Counted from the first letter of the stretch, positions 25,766 through 35,160 are shown. The stretch is DNA of 64,000 nt from Sandaracinaceae bacterium (GCA_020633075.1 JACKEI010000001.1:1240001-1304000); one strand, 5' to 3'. The notes: a model not told the origin generated them from the letters alone. Made by a program: numbers and translations.

Positions 25766-26971
25766 TCATGTTCGCTCGACCACGAGCGCCATGGCGATCC
25801 CACCCCCCGCTGGGATGACGATGGCGCCCAGGGCTTCGCCGCGTGCCTCGAGCTCGTCCAGCAGGGAGCTCACCAGGAGCGCCCCCGTCGCGCCCAGCGG
25901 ATGACCGAGCGCCAGCGCCCCGCCGTTCGGGTTGAGCTGCTCCTCGCGCAGGCCGAGGCGGCGCTGCACCAGGAGCGCCGTCGCCGCGAAGGACTCGTTG
26001 CACTCCACGACGCCCAGGTCACCGGGAAGACAGCCCGCGCTGGCGCAGGCGCGCTCGAGCGCGAGCGGCGCGCCCTCCAGCATCACCAGGGGGTCGCTGG
26101 ACAGGCTCGCGAAGGCCCGCACGCGGGCCCGGGGTGCGCGCCCGAGGTCGCTCGCCAGCTCCGGCCCGCCCAGCAGGACGAGGGCTGCCGCGTCGCACAT
26201 GGCGGGAGAGCTCGCCAGCGTGTGCACGTGGTCGATGGCGGCGAGGCCGTACGCGGCGCGGGCGCGGGCATCGCCGCCGCCCGACGCGCCCACCTCGGCG
26301 AAGGCCGGGGGGAGGGCGGCGAGCTTCTCGGCGCGCGTGCCCGGGCGGACGCACTCGTCGTGTGCGAGCAGCACGCTGCTCGTCGCGGGGTCGGTCACGG
26401 GGATGCGCGACGGCAGCGCGCCACGTGCCTGCGAGGCCGTCGCCAGCCGCTGGGACCGGAGCGCGAAGGCATCGCAGTCGGCCCGCGTGATGCCGTTGCG
26501 TGTGGCCAGGATGTCGGCCGCCACGCCCATGTGGACGAACTGGGCCTGTGCCGCGACGTGAGGGTCGCTGAACCACGCCCCCTGGTCCGCGAACATGCCC
26601 ACGCGCGACATGCACTCCACTCCGCCCGCGAGCACGGCGCGGGACATGCCGCTCGCCACCTGCGCGCTGGCGTAGCGGAGCGCGTCCAGACCGCTGCAGC
26701 AGAAGCGGTTGAGCGTGACCCCCGGCACGTGCTGGCCGAAGCCGGCGTAGCGCAGGGCCGTCTGGGCCACGTTGGCTCCCTGGTCGCCCACCTGCGAGCT
26801 GCAGCCGAGGACCAGGTCGTCCACCAGCGCGTCCTCGAGCCCACGGGCGCGCTGGGCCGCGAAGAGCTGCGTGAGCAAGTCCACCGGGCGCAGGCCGTGC
26901 AGCGCGCCGTCGGGCTTGGCGGCGCCGCGAGGGGTGCGCAGCGCGTCATAGATGTGAACGTCGGCGAGCAT
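25766..26971 (-). CDS. thiolase family protein (acetyl-CoA acetyltransferase-like), second active-site Cys missing
   Basis: A 401-residue thiolase. The nucleophile segment is NRFCCSGLDAL (Cys 91), and VECNESFAATA and GHPLGATGA (His 357) are present. In degradative and biosynthetic thiolases a second Cys in CxGGG near the C-terminus acts as base; here that place reads IPAGGG, with no Cys. It may therefore be a non-classical thiolase, perhaps with altered chemistry or substrate. The ATG at 26971 fits the family start (DVHIYDALRTPRG); an upstream ATG adds 14 residues. No partner beta-oxidation gene is adjacent. Confidence 0.85.
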   Translation of the reverse strand: MLADVHIYDALRTPRGAAKPDGALHGLRPVDLLTQLFAAQRARGLEDALVDDLVLGCSSQVGDQGANVAQTALRYAGFGQHVPGVTLNRFCCSGLDALRYASAQVASGMSRAVLAGGVECMSRVGMFADQGAWFSDPHVAAQAQFVHMGVAADILATRNGITRADCDAFALRSQRLATASQARGALPSRIPVTDPATSSVLLAHDECVRPGTRAEKLAALPPAFAEVGASGGGDARARAAYGLAAIDHVHTLASSPAMCDAAALVLLGGPELASDLGRAPRARVRAFASLSSDPLVMLEGAPLALERACASAGCLPGDLGVVECNESFAATALLVQRRLGLREEQLNPNGGALALGHPLGATGALLVSSLLDELEARGEALGAIVIPAGGGIAMALVVERT

Positions 26972-27043
26972 GACCCACAGTCTCGCACAGGTGGCGGGGC
27001 TGACCCGAAGCATGCCCTCGTGACCCGCCCGGAGGTGCTTGGG

Positions 27044-28453
27044 TCAGCGCGGCGGTCCACCGAGCTCGCGCACCATCGTGCTCAGGCTTCGCAGGGCATC
27101 CAGGGTCGGGCGCTCTTCACTCAGGCGCCCCGATGGCGCTTCCCCAGGGGTCTCGAGGCGGATGGCGTAGGGCTCGAGCGCGGCGTGCTCGTCGGCGCGG
27201 GTCAGCTTCCACAGGCTCACGCCACGCAGCTGGGGCAGGGCACCCGCGGACAGCGCAGCCGTGAGCGCCTCGAAGGCGCGCGTGCGCTCGCGGGGATCGA
27301 GGGGCTGCTCCGCCCACGCCACGCACTCACTGCCACCGTCGGCGCGCGGGAGGGTCTCGAAGCCCTCGTAGGACCACGGCCGCACGGCGCTGTGCGCGCG
27401 CCGGGTGAAGCCGAGCTCGCCCAGGTACACGGGCAGCGCTGGGCGCGAGGGGCGAGCGGCGGCCACGCGCGAGAGGCCGGCGAGGTGCTGGGCCCAGGCA
27501 GCGCGAAGGTCTCCCGTCTCGCCCGCCCGTCTGAGACCGAAGTAGGCGGTGGAGACGATGGCGTCCGTCGCGTCCCAGAAGCCCACCTCGCTGTAGCTGT
27601 CGAAGCCTGCGCCGTAGCTCAGGAGCCCGTCGAAGTGTGCGCGAGCCTCGTCCAGGATCGCGCGCCAGGCGTCGTCGTGCCGTGCCCGCCGCGCCCGCAG
27701 TCGCGCCTCCCGGCCGGCTGCCTCGCCCGCCACGCGGATGGCCCAGCTGCGCAGCGCGCGCTGCTCTCCGGCGACGGCGCTCGCGAGGTCCGGGTACTCA
27801 CCGCCGTCGTGCCAGCGGACGGGCCCGGCGCTCCGACACTGACGCAGCGCCAGCGCCTCCCGCTCGAGCTGCGCATCGTCCAGCCCGCGCGCGAGCACGC
27901 CGGGAACGTCCACCCCGGTGCCGGTCAGCGCGTTGAGCTCGTTGCCGATCACCAGCAGCGCGACCCCCTCTTGCTGGGCGACCTCCGCAGCGCCCAGCAC
28001 GAACTCCCGGTAGCGGGCGAAGAACGCGTCCAGCGCCGCCGCGCGCGGCCACGCCAGCCCGTGCCACAGGTGCCGGTTGCGCGGCTCCCGCTCGTCCAGG
28101 CGCACCCGCAGCACCAGCATCAGCGCGAGCCCCGCCTCGCGCGCTTGTCGCAGGCGGGGGCGCAGCACCTCCGGGGGGTCGTAGCTCAGCTCGGCCCCGT
28201 CCCACTCGCGCAGGCGTGCCTCGTAGGACACCTGTAGCGTGTCCAGCTCGGCGTCGTGCATGGCGCGCGCGAGCCCGCGGATGTCCGTCTCCCCGACGTC
28301 GATGCCGCCCAGCAGCACCGGGGCGCGAGAAAGGGGGCTGCCCGCGTGCGTGCCCGCCGCCACGGCCGACTCGCCCCGCATGGCCGCTGTCCCGAGCAGC
28401 AGCGCCGCGAGCCCGAGGGTCAGCAGCGGCGTGCGTAGTCGTGGTCCGGTCAT
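27044..28453 (-). CDS. exported glycoside hydrolase-like TIM-barrel protein
   Basis: A 469-residue protein with an N-terminal signal sequence. The sequence fits a TIM barrel: LLGGIDVGETDIRGL opens it, LLVIGNELNALTG supplies a likely acid/base Glu after strand 4, and VYLGELGFTRR a likely nucleophile Glu after strand 7. That pattern is seen in GH113-type beta-mannanases and related clan GH-A enzymes; the family assignment is a guess from motif layout. It is 24 bases downstream of the cupin gene, and both lie on the minus strand. Confidence 0.6.
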   Translation of the reverse strand: MTGPRLRTPLLTLGLAALLLGTAAMRGESAVAAGTHAGSPLSRAPVLLGGIDVGETDIRGLARAMHDAELDTLQVSYEARLREWDGAELSYDPPEVLRPRLRQAREAGLALMLVLRVRLDEREPRNRHLWHGLAWPRAAALDAFFARYREFVLGAAEVAQQEGVALLVIGNELNALTGTGVDVPGVLARGLDDAQLEREALALRQCRSAGPVRWHDGGEYPDLASAVAGEQRALRSWAIRVAGEAAGREARLRARRARHDDAWRAILDEARAHFDGLLSYGAGFDSYSEVGFWDATDAIVSTAYFGLRRAGETGDLRAAWAQHLAGLSRVAAARPSRPALPVYLGELGFTRRAHSAVRPWSYEGFETLPRADGGSECVAWAEQPLDPRERTRAFEALTAALSAGALPQLRGVSLWKLTRADEHAALEPYAIRLETPGEAPSGRLSEERPTLDALRSLSTMVRELGGPPR

Positions 28454-28477
28454 GGCTCCTGCACGCCGTGGCTCACG

Positions 28478-29443
28478 TCAGCGCCGCGCACGCTGGCCGA
28501 CCTGCAGCTTGGTGCGCGACGCGACGGCGGACAGCAGCGGGTACTGCGCCCGCACCGGCTCGAAGACGTGGTCCAGCCAGAGGATGTCTTCGGCTTCGTC
28601 GTTGGTGCCCACCACGATGGGCAGGATCCAGTTCTCGCCTTCGTCCAGAGCGGTGAACGCGCGGTTGTAGCCACGGGGGATGACGATGGTGTCGAGGCGC
28701 CCCAGCTCCGCCTCCTGTTCGCCGTGGTCACCCCAGGTGATGCGGAAACGCCCCTCCAGGACGCAGAACATCTCCGTGCTCTTGGTGTGCACGTGCAACG
28801 CCGGGCCCGTGCCGCGCGGGGTCTGCACGAACACGGTGACCAGCTCGTCCGGGCCGGCCACCGCGAAGGCCAGGGGACCGCTCGCCGCGGGGCCGAGCGC
28901 CAGGTAGAGGTCACGCGGGCTCAAGAAGTCGCCAATCTCGTCGGGGATCCACGAGAACGGCGGACGCGAGCGCAGAGGCCGCAGGTCTCGTTGCCGCGCG
29001 ATGCGGTTGCCGGGGGGCAGCGGGCGCCCGGTGCGAGGCACGAAGCTCAGCTGCAGGACCTCGGCTTCCGGGCCCGAGGGGGCGTTCACCAGCCGCACGG
29101 GCTCACCGCGGTCCGCGAGGCGCAGGCTGCGCGGCGTCAGGGTCTCCCCGCTGCTGTCCCGCAGCTCGCCGCGCACCACGATGAACACCGCAATGCGCGC
29201 CGGCTCGGGTGGCGGGGAGAGCACGCCGCCGGGAGTGACGCGATGCAGCTGCAGCGCGAAGCCCGGCGGGCCCTGGACGGCGGCGCGTGACGCGCTCTCC
29301 AGCTGCCGTGGCGCGGACGGCTCTTGAATCAGCCACGTGGGCGCGTCCCCGGCGGCGCGCTGCTCCGCGTAGCGCCCCACACGTTGGTGCAGGCGCTGGG
29401 GGTCTTCGGCGGCCTCGAGTTCGAGCGTGTTCAGTCGCAGCAT
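28478..29443 (-). CDS. bicupin-like protein
   Basis: A 321-residue soluble protein with two cupin-like halves. The C-terminal cupin is clear: LHVHTKSTEMFCVLEGRFRITWG carries the metal-binding HxH...E pattern, and DTIVIPRGYNRAF the second motif. The N-terminal half (about 60-150) looks like a diverged cupin with few metal ligands. The ATG at 29443 begins MLRLNTLELEAAEDP; the longer frame upstream lacks coding character. The reaction is unknown. Its start is divergent from the reductase gene. Confidence 0.65.
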   Translation of the reverse strand: MLRLNTLELEAAEDPQRLHQRVGRYAEQRAAGDAPTWLIQEPSAPRQLESASRAAVQGPPGFALQLHRVTPGGVLSPPPEPARIAVFIVVRGELRDSSGETLTPRSLRLADRGEPVRLVNAPSGPEAEVLQLSFVPRTGRPLPPGNRIARQRDLRPLRSRPPFSWIPDEIGDFLSPRDLYLALGPAASGPLAFAVAGPDELVTVFVQTPRGTGPALHVHTKSTEMFCVLEGRFRITWGDHGEQEAELGRLDTIVIPRGYNRAFTALDEGENWILPIVVGTNDEAEDILWLDHVFEPVRAQYPLLSAVASRTKLQVGQRARR

Positions 29444-29528
29444 GGTCGGTCTCCGAACGTGGGCCCCGAGTATGCCACGAAGGGCCGGCCCGAGTTGCGC
29501 CGCTCCCGGGCCAGCGTCACAACCGCGC

Positions 29529-30020
29529 ATGGCCAACAAGCACACCGTCCGCGAGCGCCCCGAGGGTCTCGACAAGCCCTGGGTCAAGCCCTTCATGAAC
29601 CGCATGACCAAGGCGAACGTCTGGGTCTACCAGAAGACCAACGGGCTCATTGGATCCAAGTGGCGCGTGGGTGCGGCGTTCCCGCGCGGCGTAGACGTGT
29701 GCCTGCTGACCACCACAGGTCGCAAGAGCGGCGAAGAGCGCGTGGTGCCGCTGCTCTACTTGAAAGAGGGGGACAGCGTCGTGGTGGTGGCCTCCACCGG
29801 CGGCATGCCCAAGAACCCCGCGTGGTTCTGGAACATCAAGGCCAACCCCAGCTGCGAGGTGCAGATCATGGGCGAGAAGTGGCGCGCCAACGCCCGCATC
29901 GCGGACGCCGAGGAGCGCGCCAAGCTGTGGCCCAAGCTGGTGGAGCTGTACTTCGACTACGACAACTACCAGCGCTGGACCGACCGCGTGATCCCGGTGG
30001 TCGTGCTGGACCCGGTCTGA
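29529..30020 (+). CDS. deazaflavin (F420)-dependent nitroreductase-family protein
   Basis: This 163-residue protein belongs to the Ddn-like split-barrel family (formerly DUF385). Seen: VDVCLLTTTGRKSGEERVVPL, then VASTGGMPKNPAWFWNIKANP and a C-terminal YQRWTDRVIPVVVL. In the family these residues bind F420 or the quinone/nitro substrate. Whether this organism makes F420 cannot be judged here. The start at 29529 has no strong ribosome-binding site but matches the family length. Confidence 0.85.
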   Translation: MANKHTVRERPEGLDKPWVKPFMNRMTKANVWVYQKTNGLIGSKWRVGAAFPRGVDVCLLTTTGRKSGEERVVPLLYLKEGDSVVVVASTGGMPKNPAWFWNIKANPSCEVQIMGEKWRANARIADAEERAKLWPKLVELYFDYDNYQRWTDRVIPVVVLDPV

Positions 30021-30057
30021 GCTCCGCACGTCCTGACCCCGCGCGACGGCACCCGTG

Positions 30058-30348
30058 TCAGCGCTGGTAGGTCGCTTTCCACACGTCGTAGGGCATCCCG
30101 TAGACGTGCTCACGCGCCGCGGGGTCGCTGATCTCGATGCTCCGCTCGGCGGCGGCCTCCCGGTACCACTTGCTGAGGCAGTTCCGGCAGAAGCCGGCGA
30201 GGTTCATCAGGTCGATGTTCTGCACGTCGGTACGCTCGCGCAGGTGCGCGACCAGCCTCCGAAACGCAGCGGCTTCGAGCTCCGTGCGGGTCGCGGCGTC
30301 GAGCCCGGCGAGGGGGTCGTGGCTCGTGGGACGGTCGTCGTCGGTCAT
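30058..30348 (-). CDS. DUF1244 family small protein
   Basis: A 96-residue soluble protein that matches the DUF1244 family: AAAFRRLVAHLRERTDVQNIDLMNLAGFCRNCLSKWY, with the paired Cys in CRNC. The function of the family is unknown. It is convergent with the F420-type reductase gene, 37 bases apart. Confidence 0.85.
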   Translation of the reverse strand: MTDDDRPTSHDPLAGLDAATRTELEAAAFRRLVAHLRERTDVQNIDLMNLAGFCRNCLSKWYREAAAERSIEISDPAAREHVYGMPYDVWKATYQR

Positions 30349-30405
30349 GGTCGGAGCATGCCCCAGCCCGTGCGGCCCGCGCCAGCCTCATGCTAGTGTC
30401 AACAG

Positions 30406-31158
30406 ATGGTTCATCGCTTGACGCTGGGGCAGCGGGTTGCGTGCGTGTTGGTGAGTGTCGTCTGTGTCGGGGTGACCGCCGCGAGCTCCGCGGCTGCGCA
30501 AGGAGACCCCATCGCGCCGCCCACGGCGAGCGACGACTACTACGTCCCCCCGGGCTACGCGCCTGCACCGCAGCCACCCGCCCAGCCGTATCCCGGCCCC
30601 CAGACGCAGCCGTACCCAGCGCCGCAGACGCAGCCGTACCCGGCGCCGCAGGCGCAGCCGTACCCGCAGGCGCAGCCATACCCGCAGCAGCCCTACGCGC
30701 AGCCGTACCCGCAGCAGCCCTACGCCCAGCCCGGCGCTCAGCCCTACCGGGGGCGCCGGCGCCTGGAGCGCCTGGGCCGCGGGGAAGAGGCCCCACCTGG
30801 CGTGGAGGTGATCGAGCGTCGCCGCCTGGTGCTGTCCTTCATCGGTGTCGGCGTGTTCGCCGGCTCGTACTTGCTGCCCGCCGTCGTGATGATCGACAGC
30901 GGTAGCGACAGCCGCCGCACGCTGCTGCCGGTGTTCGGGATTCTGCTGGAGAACGCACACAGCGACTATCTCCTGAACGGCAGCTGGGGGCTCGCCATGC
31001 TGGACGCCGCCACGCAGACCATCGGGCTCACGCTCTTCGCGCTGGGCATGCGCCGGCAGCGCTACGCCGTGCTCTACGTGGACACGGCGCGCGGCCGCAC
31101 GCTGGCGTTTCGGCCCGACGTCGGGCCACGCGGGGTTGGCTTCAACCTAGCGTTCTGA
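30406..31158 (+). CDS. exported Pro/Gln/Tyr-rich repeat protein with membrane segments
   Basis: A 250-residue protein. A signal peptide (cleavage near AAAQG) is followed by ~70 residues of imperfect QPYP repeats, then a basic patch (RGRRRLERLGRG). The C-terminal half has two or three hydrophobic segments (VLSFIGVGVFAGSYLLPAVVMI; MLDAATQTIGLTLFALGM). Many myxobacterial proteins of this layout are found without known function. The QPYP region may be extended in the periplasm. Confidence 0.6.
   Translation: MVHRLTLGQRVACVLVSVVCVGVTAASSAAAQGDPIAPPTASDDYYVPPGYAPAPQPPAQPYPGPQTQPYPAPQTQPYPAPQAQPYPQAQPYPQQPYAQPYPQQPYAQPGAQPYRGRRRLERLGRGEEAPPGVEVIERRRLVLSFIGVGVFAGSYLLPAVVMIDSGSDSRRTLLPVFGILLENAHSDYLLNGSWGLAMLDAATQTIGLTLFALGMRRQRYAVLYVDTARGRTLAFRPDVGPRGVGFNLAF
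30582..30741 (+). repeat. short tandem repeats coding a QPYP-rich region
   Basis: Two 24-base units (30601-30624 and 30625-30648) differ by one base. They are followed by two 18-base units (30649-30666 and 30667-30684) and then copies of a cagcagccctacgc unit. All preserve the reading frame of the protein. Copy number is likely to vary between strains. Confidence 0.8.
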
Positions 31159-31325
31159 ACACCCCGTCTCGGGATCCGGGGGGGCGCTCTCGTATCGTTC
31201 GCGATCACGCGGTCGACGGTGTCGGCGAGCTCCACCCCTCCCACGGCCCGCCCTGCGTCGGGGGGCGCTGGCCAGGTGTCGTCCGCGCCTGGAACGAACC
31301 CGCAACGGGTGGTAGACGCCACCCC

Positions 31326-32387
31326 ATGTCGTTGAAGACCAACCCAGGCAACTACTTCGAAGACTTCCAGACGGGCGCGACCTTGGTGCACGCCGTCCCG
31401 CGGACCATCACGGAGGGCGACCAGGCTCTCTACGTGGGGCTCACCGGCGACCGCTACCCGCTGCACTGCTCGGCGGAGTTCGCGCGGGCGCTCGGCTACG
31501 AGCGCGAGACCGTCAACGACCTGCTGGTCTTCCACATGGTCTTCGGCAAGACCGTGAACGACGTGTCCCTCAACGCGGTGGCCAACCTGGGCTACGCGTC
31601 CGTGAAGTTTCACATGCCGGTCTACCCGGGTGACACCGTTCGCACCGTCAGCGAGGTGATCGGCAAGAAGGAGAACAGCAGCGGCAAGAACGGCGTGGTC
31701 TGGGTCCGCAGCACGGGGACCAACCAGCGCGGCGAGACGGTGCTCTCGTTCTACCGCTGGGTCATGGTCAACAAGCGCGACCCCAGCACGCCCACGGGCG
31801 CGGCCGACGAGCCATCCATGCCCAGCGACGTGCCGGTGAGTGAGCTGGCTGTGCCTGCGCACCTCGACCTCGGCAACTTCCCTGCCTGGGCCGCTGGCGG
31901 ACGGGCCTTCTTCGGGGACTACGAGGTGGGCGAGCGCATCTATCACCTCGACGGAATGACCATCGAGGAGAGCGAGCACGCCATCGCGACGCGCCTCTAC
32001 CAGAACACGGCCAAGGTCCACTTCGACGGTCACCAAGCCAAGGGCACCCGCTTCGGGAAGCGCCTGATGTACGGCGGGCACGTCATCAGCGTGGCTCGCG
32101 CGCTGTCCTACAACGGCCTCGAGAACGCGCTCGCGATCTTGGCCTGGAACGGCGGGGCGCACGCGAACCCCACCTTCGCCGGGGACACCCTATACGCGTA
32201 CAGCGAGGTGCTGGACAAGCAGCCGCTGCCGGGTCGCACGGACTGCGGCGCGCTGCGTGTGCGGCTGGTGGCCGTGAAGAACGAGGATCCCAGCACCGGC
32301 GAGGTGCCGCTCAAGGTGGACGGCAAGTACCACCCCAGCGTGGTGCTGGACCTCGACTACTGGCTGCTGATGCCCACGGGCAGCTGA
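31326..32387 (+). CDS. double-hotdog MaoC-like hydratase, mesaconyl-CoA hydratase-like
   Basis: A 353-residue protein with two MaoC hotdog domains. The N-terminal one has RTITEGDQALYVGLTGDRYPLH, close to the D-x4-H hydratase motif, then VNDLLVFHMVFGKTVNDVSLNAVANLGYA. By memory this matches mesaconyl-CoA hydratase (Mch/MeaC) of the ethylmalonyl-CoA and methylaspartate pathways, which interconverts beta-methylmalyl-CoA and mesaconyl-CoA. The C-terminal domain has RLMYGGHVISVARAL. No other gene of those pathways is nearby, so the exact substrate remains an inference. Confidence 0.75.
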   Translation: MSLKTNPGNYFEDFQTGATLVHAVPRTITEGDQALYVGLTGDRYPLHCSAEFARALGYERETVNDLLVFHMVFGKTVNDVSLNAVANLGYASVKFHMPVYPGDTVRTVSEVIGKKENSSGKNGVVWVRSTGTNQRGETVLSFYRWVMVNKRDPSTPTGAADEPSMPSDVPVSELAVPAHLDLGNFPAWAAGGRAFFGDYEVGERIYHLDGMTIEESEHAIATRLYQNTAKVHFDGHQAKGTRFGKRLMYGGHVISVARALSYNGLENALAILAWNGGAHANPTFAGDTLYAYSEVLDKQPLPGRTDCGALRVRLVAVKNEDPSTGEVPLKVDGKYHPSVVLDLDYWLLMPTGS

Positions 32388-32450
32388 GCCCTCGCCCGCT
32401 GTGGCGTCCTCGCGGTTGCCGCCCGGGGCGCGGTGCGCGAAGCTGCACCG

Positions 32451-33893
32451 ATGCGTGCCTCCCGTTCCCTCGCCGCCGTCCTCGTCGTCCTGGCCAGCTC
32501 GGCGGCCGCTTGCCTGATGCTCGTGGGTTGCGGAGGGGGCGGCGATGACGCGCCGGACGCCAGCAGCGATGGCCCCGTCTTCCGTGATGCGCCGGGCGGT
32601 GACAGCGGGCCAGACCTGGGCCCGCTCGTGTGTACGGCGTCGGCGCTGGCCGGAGAGATCGGCGGCGCGTGCCGTGGCGCGGGGCTGCAGTGCAACGGCA
32701 ACCTGGCGTGCATCCGCGAGCAGCGTGCCCCGGTGGGCGGCTCACGCGACCCCATCCTGGACCTCCCCGACGGTGGCACCGAGAGCTACGAGCTGGTGGA
32801 CTTCCCGGGCAACTACTGCGCGCCGGCGCTCGCCACCTCGGGTTCCTGCTCCACGGCGGACCGGGCCGCGTGCGCTGCCCAGTGCGGCGTCTGCGTCCCA
32901 GTCTTCAGCGACGCCAACGTGTGCCTCAAGCAGTGCACCCCGAACGCCAGCGACAACGACATCTGCCGCAACAACTACCAGTGCGACGTGCTCCGGGGGG
33001 CCTGCGACACCGGCTGCGCCACGGACGACGAGTGCCGGGTGTCCCGCGAGGACACCGACATGAACGGCAGGATCGAGCGCTTCAACGTGGACGCCGGGAC
33101 TGGCGACCGCCTCGTGTACCACCCCAACTCGCAGGCCACGTGCGACCCCGACACCTTCCGCTGCGTCCACCCCGGCACTCCGGGCGCGGTGGCGGGCGAC
33201 CCCTGCGTGTTCAACGAGGAGTGTGAGGCCAACGGGCGCTGCCTGGACGAGCTGCGCTTCGACTTCCCGGGCGGGTACTGCAGCAAGTACCGCTGCGACT
33301 TCGAGGGCAACGGATGCGCTGGCCCCGGCACCGTGTGCAACAGCCGCGGCGTGGGCTTCCCCTCCTGCCTTGCGGGCTGCACCCTGGGCACCGGCGTCAC
33401 GCAGGGCGACCCCTCCACGTACCTGAACAACACCCAGGGCTGCCGCACGGGCTACTCCTGCGTGTGGGACGGGCGGAGCGCGGCACAGCCCATGAACGGC
33501 GGCTGCCTGCCCGGCGAGTACAACGCGGTCACCACCCCCAACATCGGCGCGCCCTGCACCGAGGCGTCCACCTGCTACTCCCCCTTCGGACAGGGCGTGT
33601 GCCTCGACTCGGACTCGGGTTACCCGGGGGGCTATTGCACCGTCCTGGACTGCGGCACGGTGGGCATGCCCGCAGACGTCTGCGGCGACGGAAACCTGTG
33701 CGTGGCTCTCGGGAGCGGGACGCGGGTGTGCTTGCGCGGGTGCGCGGTGCCCAGCGACTGTCGCCTGGGCTATGCCTGCGGCGACGCGGACGGAGACGCC
33801 CTCACCATGGGCAAGGTCTGCTTCAGCGACTGCCTCAGCACCGACGAGTGCCGCGCGGGCGAGACCTGCCTCAACGGCGCCTGCACTCCGTGA
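32451..33893 (+). CDS. cysteine-rich lipoprotein
   Basis: A 480-residue predicted lipoprotein with a signal and lipobox LMLVGCGG. About 40 Cys follow in repeating patterns such as CSTADRAACAAQCGVCVPVF, CATDDECR and CRAGETCLNGACTP. A glycine/aspartate-rich linker comes first. These disulfide-rich modules are typical of myxobacterial surface proteins. The ATG at 32451 gives a normal signal; the GTG at 32433 is an alternative. The next gene begins 10 bases later. Confidence 0.75.
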   Translation: MRASRSLAAVLVVLASSAAACLMLVGCGGGGDDAPDASSDGPVFRDAPGGDSGPDLGPLVCTASALAGEIGGACRGAGLQCNGNLACIREQRAPVGGSRDPILDLPDGGTESYELVDFPGNYCAPALATSGSCSTADRAACAAQCGVCVPVFSDANVCLKQCTPNASDNDICRNNYQCDVLRGACDTGCATDDECRVSREDTDMNGRIERFNVDAGTGDRLVYHPNSQATCDPDTFRCVHPGTPGAVAGDPCVFNEECEANGRCLDELRFDFPGGYCSKYRCDFEGNGCAGPGTVCNSRGVGFPSCLAGCTLGTGVTQGDPSTYLNNTQGCRTGYSCVWDGRSAAQPMNGGCLPGEYNAVTTPNIGAPCTEASTCYSPFGQGVCLDSDSGYPGGYCTVLDCGTVGMPADVCGDGNLCVALGSGTRVCLRGCAVPSDCRLGYACGDADGDALTMGKVCFSDCLSTDECRAGETCLNGACTP

Positions 33894-33903
33894 GTCAGTC
33901 TCA

Positions 33904-34422
33904 ATGTCGAAGCGCCTCTATCAGCTGATCGCCATCGCTACGCTCCCTCTCGCCCTCGTGGGCGGGTACGCGCTGGGGCGGCCCATGGCGGCCGGACTGC
34001 GGGGACTGTGGGAAGGCGGGAGCGCGCTGCTGGCGCTGCTCGGGTACGTGCTGGGGGTCCTTCTGGCCGTGATCGTGTGGGCGCTCCTGCTGCTTCCCCT
34101 TCGCGCCAGGGCTGGCTTCACCCCCATTGGTCAGGAGGTCGCCCAGCTCAAGGCCGAGGGGCTCGGCAACGCGATAGCTCGAGAGCAACAGACCCTGAAG
34201 CGGCGTGCCCTGTCCCGTGACCCGGCCGAGCGGGCCGCGTATCACGGTCCGCTCGCGCTCGTGAGCGTGCTCTTCGCATTGGCGGGCATGGCGCTGACCG
34301 TCGTTCTCTTCGAGGACGGGTACGTCTTCGCGCTACCTCTGGCTGCCGCCCTGGCCTCGCCGCCGCTGGCGATCTATCACGGCGTGCAGTGGGTGCGGGC
34401 TCGGCTGGCAGCGTCGGCCTGA
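33904..34422 (+). CDS. small membrane protein, unknown function
   Basis: A 172-residue protein with four hydrophobic segments: residues ~7-25 (LIAIATLPLALVGGYAL), ~40-65, ~118-140 and ~145-160. A cytoplasmic amphipathic helical section (IGQEVAQLKAEGLGNAIAREQQ) separates the two halves. No family is recognised. It follows the cysteine-rich lipoprotein gene by 10 bases and converges on lipB. Confidence 0.55.
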   Translation: MSKRLYQLIAIATLPLALVGGYALGRPMAAGLRGLWEGGSALLALLGYVLGVLLAVIVWALLLLPLRARAGFTPIGQEVAQLKAEGLGNAIAREQQTLKRRALSRDPAERAAYHGPLALVSVLFALAGMALTVVLFEDGYVFALPLAAALASPPLAIYHGVQWVRARLAASA

Positions 34423-34449
34423 GCGTCTGAGCGCCGCGGTTGAGACAGC

Positions 34450-35160
34450 CTACGAGCGCGCCGCGGCTTGCTGCCGCGCCAGCTCCGGCGCGCCCTCGTG
34501 CCAGGTCACGTCGGCCTCGTAGAGCTCCGCGAAGTGGTGCACCACGCGCTCGTGCAGCTCGCGCATGGGGACACCCACGCCCGTCTCGCGCTCGAGCGAG
34601 GTCACGCCCTTGTCGGCGATGCCGCAGGGCACGATGAGCTGAAAGTGGGACAGCTCCGTGGTGTTGTTGATCGCGAAGCCGTGCATGGTCACCCAGCGGC
34701 TGATGCGCACCCCGACGGCGCCGATTTTGCGGTCCCCCACCCACGCGCCGTTGAACCCCTCGACGCGCGCGGCGGTGACCCCGTAGTCGGCGGCGGTGCG
34801 GATCATGGTCTCTTCCAAGGACGCGACGTACTTGCGTACGTCCAGACGGTCCGGGTGCAGGTCGATGATGGGGTAGCCCACCAGCTGACCGGGACCGTGG
34901 TAGGTCACGTCGCCGCCACGCCCGACCTCCTCCACGCTCACCCCCTGCTCCGCGAGCACCTCGCGGCTGAAGAGGATGTTGCCGGCCTTGGCGCCCCGCC
35001 CGAGGGTCAACACGGGGGGGTGCTCCAGCAGCAGCAGGGTGTCGTGGATGTCGCCCGCCTTGCGCGCCTCGACGAGCTCTCGCTGCAGCGCGTGGGCTTC
35101 GTCGTAGGGCATGACGCCGACGCGGTAGACGTCGAGCTTCCGTGGCGCGCGCGGGATCAC
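34450..35160 (-). CDS. lipB: octanoyltransferase LipB
   Basis: LipB moves octanoate from octanoyl-ACP to the lipoyl domains of 2-oxo acid dehydrogenases. Motifs are complete: LLLEHPPVLTLGRG, GRGGDVTYHGPGQLVGYPI, DRKIGAVGVRISRWVTMHG with catalytic Lys 145, and IVPCGI with catalytic Cys 179. The start is GTG at 35160, overlapping the lpd stop as GTGA. It is last in the operon with E1 alpha and lpd, a sensible pairing because those complexes need lipoate. lipA is not in the window. Confidence 0.96.
   Translation of the reverse strand: MIPRAPRKLDVYRVGVMPYDEAHALQRELVEARKAGDIHDTLLLLEHPPVLTLGRGAKAGNILFSREVLAEQGVSVEEVGRGGDVTYHGPGQLVGYPIIDLHPDRLDVRKYVASLEETMIRTAADYGVTAARVEGFNGAWVGDRKIGAVGVRISRWVTMHGFAINNTTELSHFQLIVPCGIADKGVTSLERETGVGVPMRELHERVVHHFAELYEADVTWHEGAPELARQQAAARS

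Noticed and set aside
25901..28237. 778-codon plus-strand frame across thiolase and glycosidase-like genes
   Set aside because: Antisense shadow; the product would be Arg/Gly/Val-rich and motif-free.
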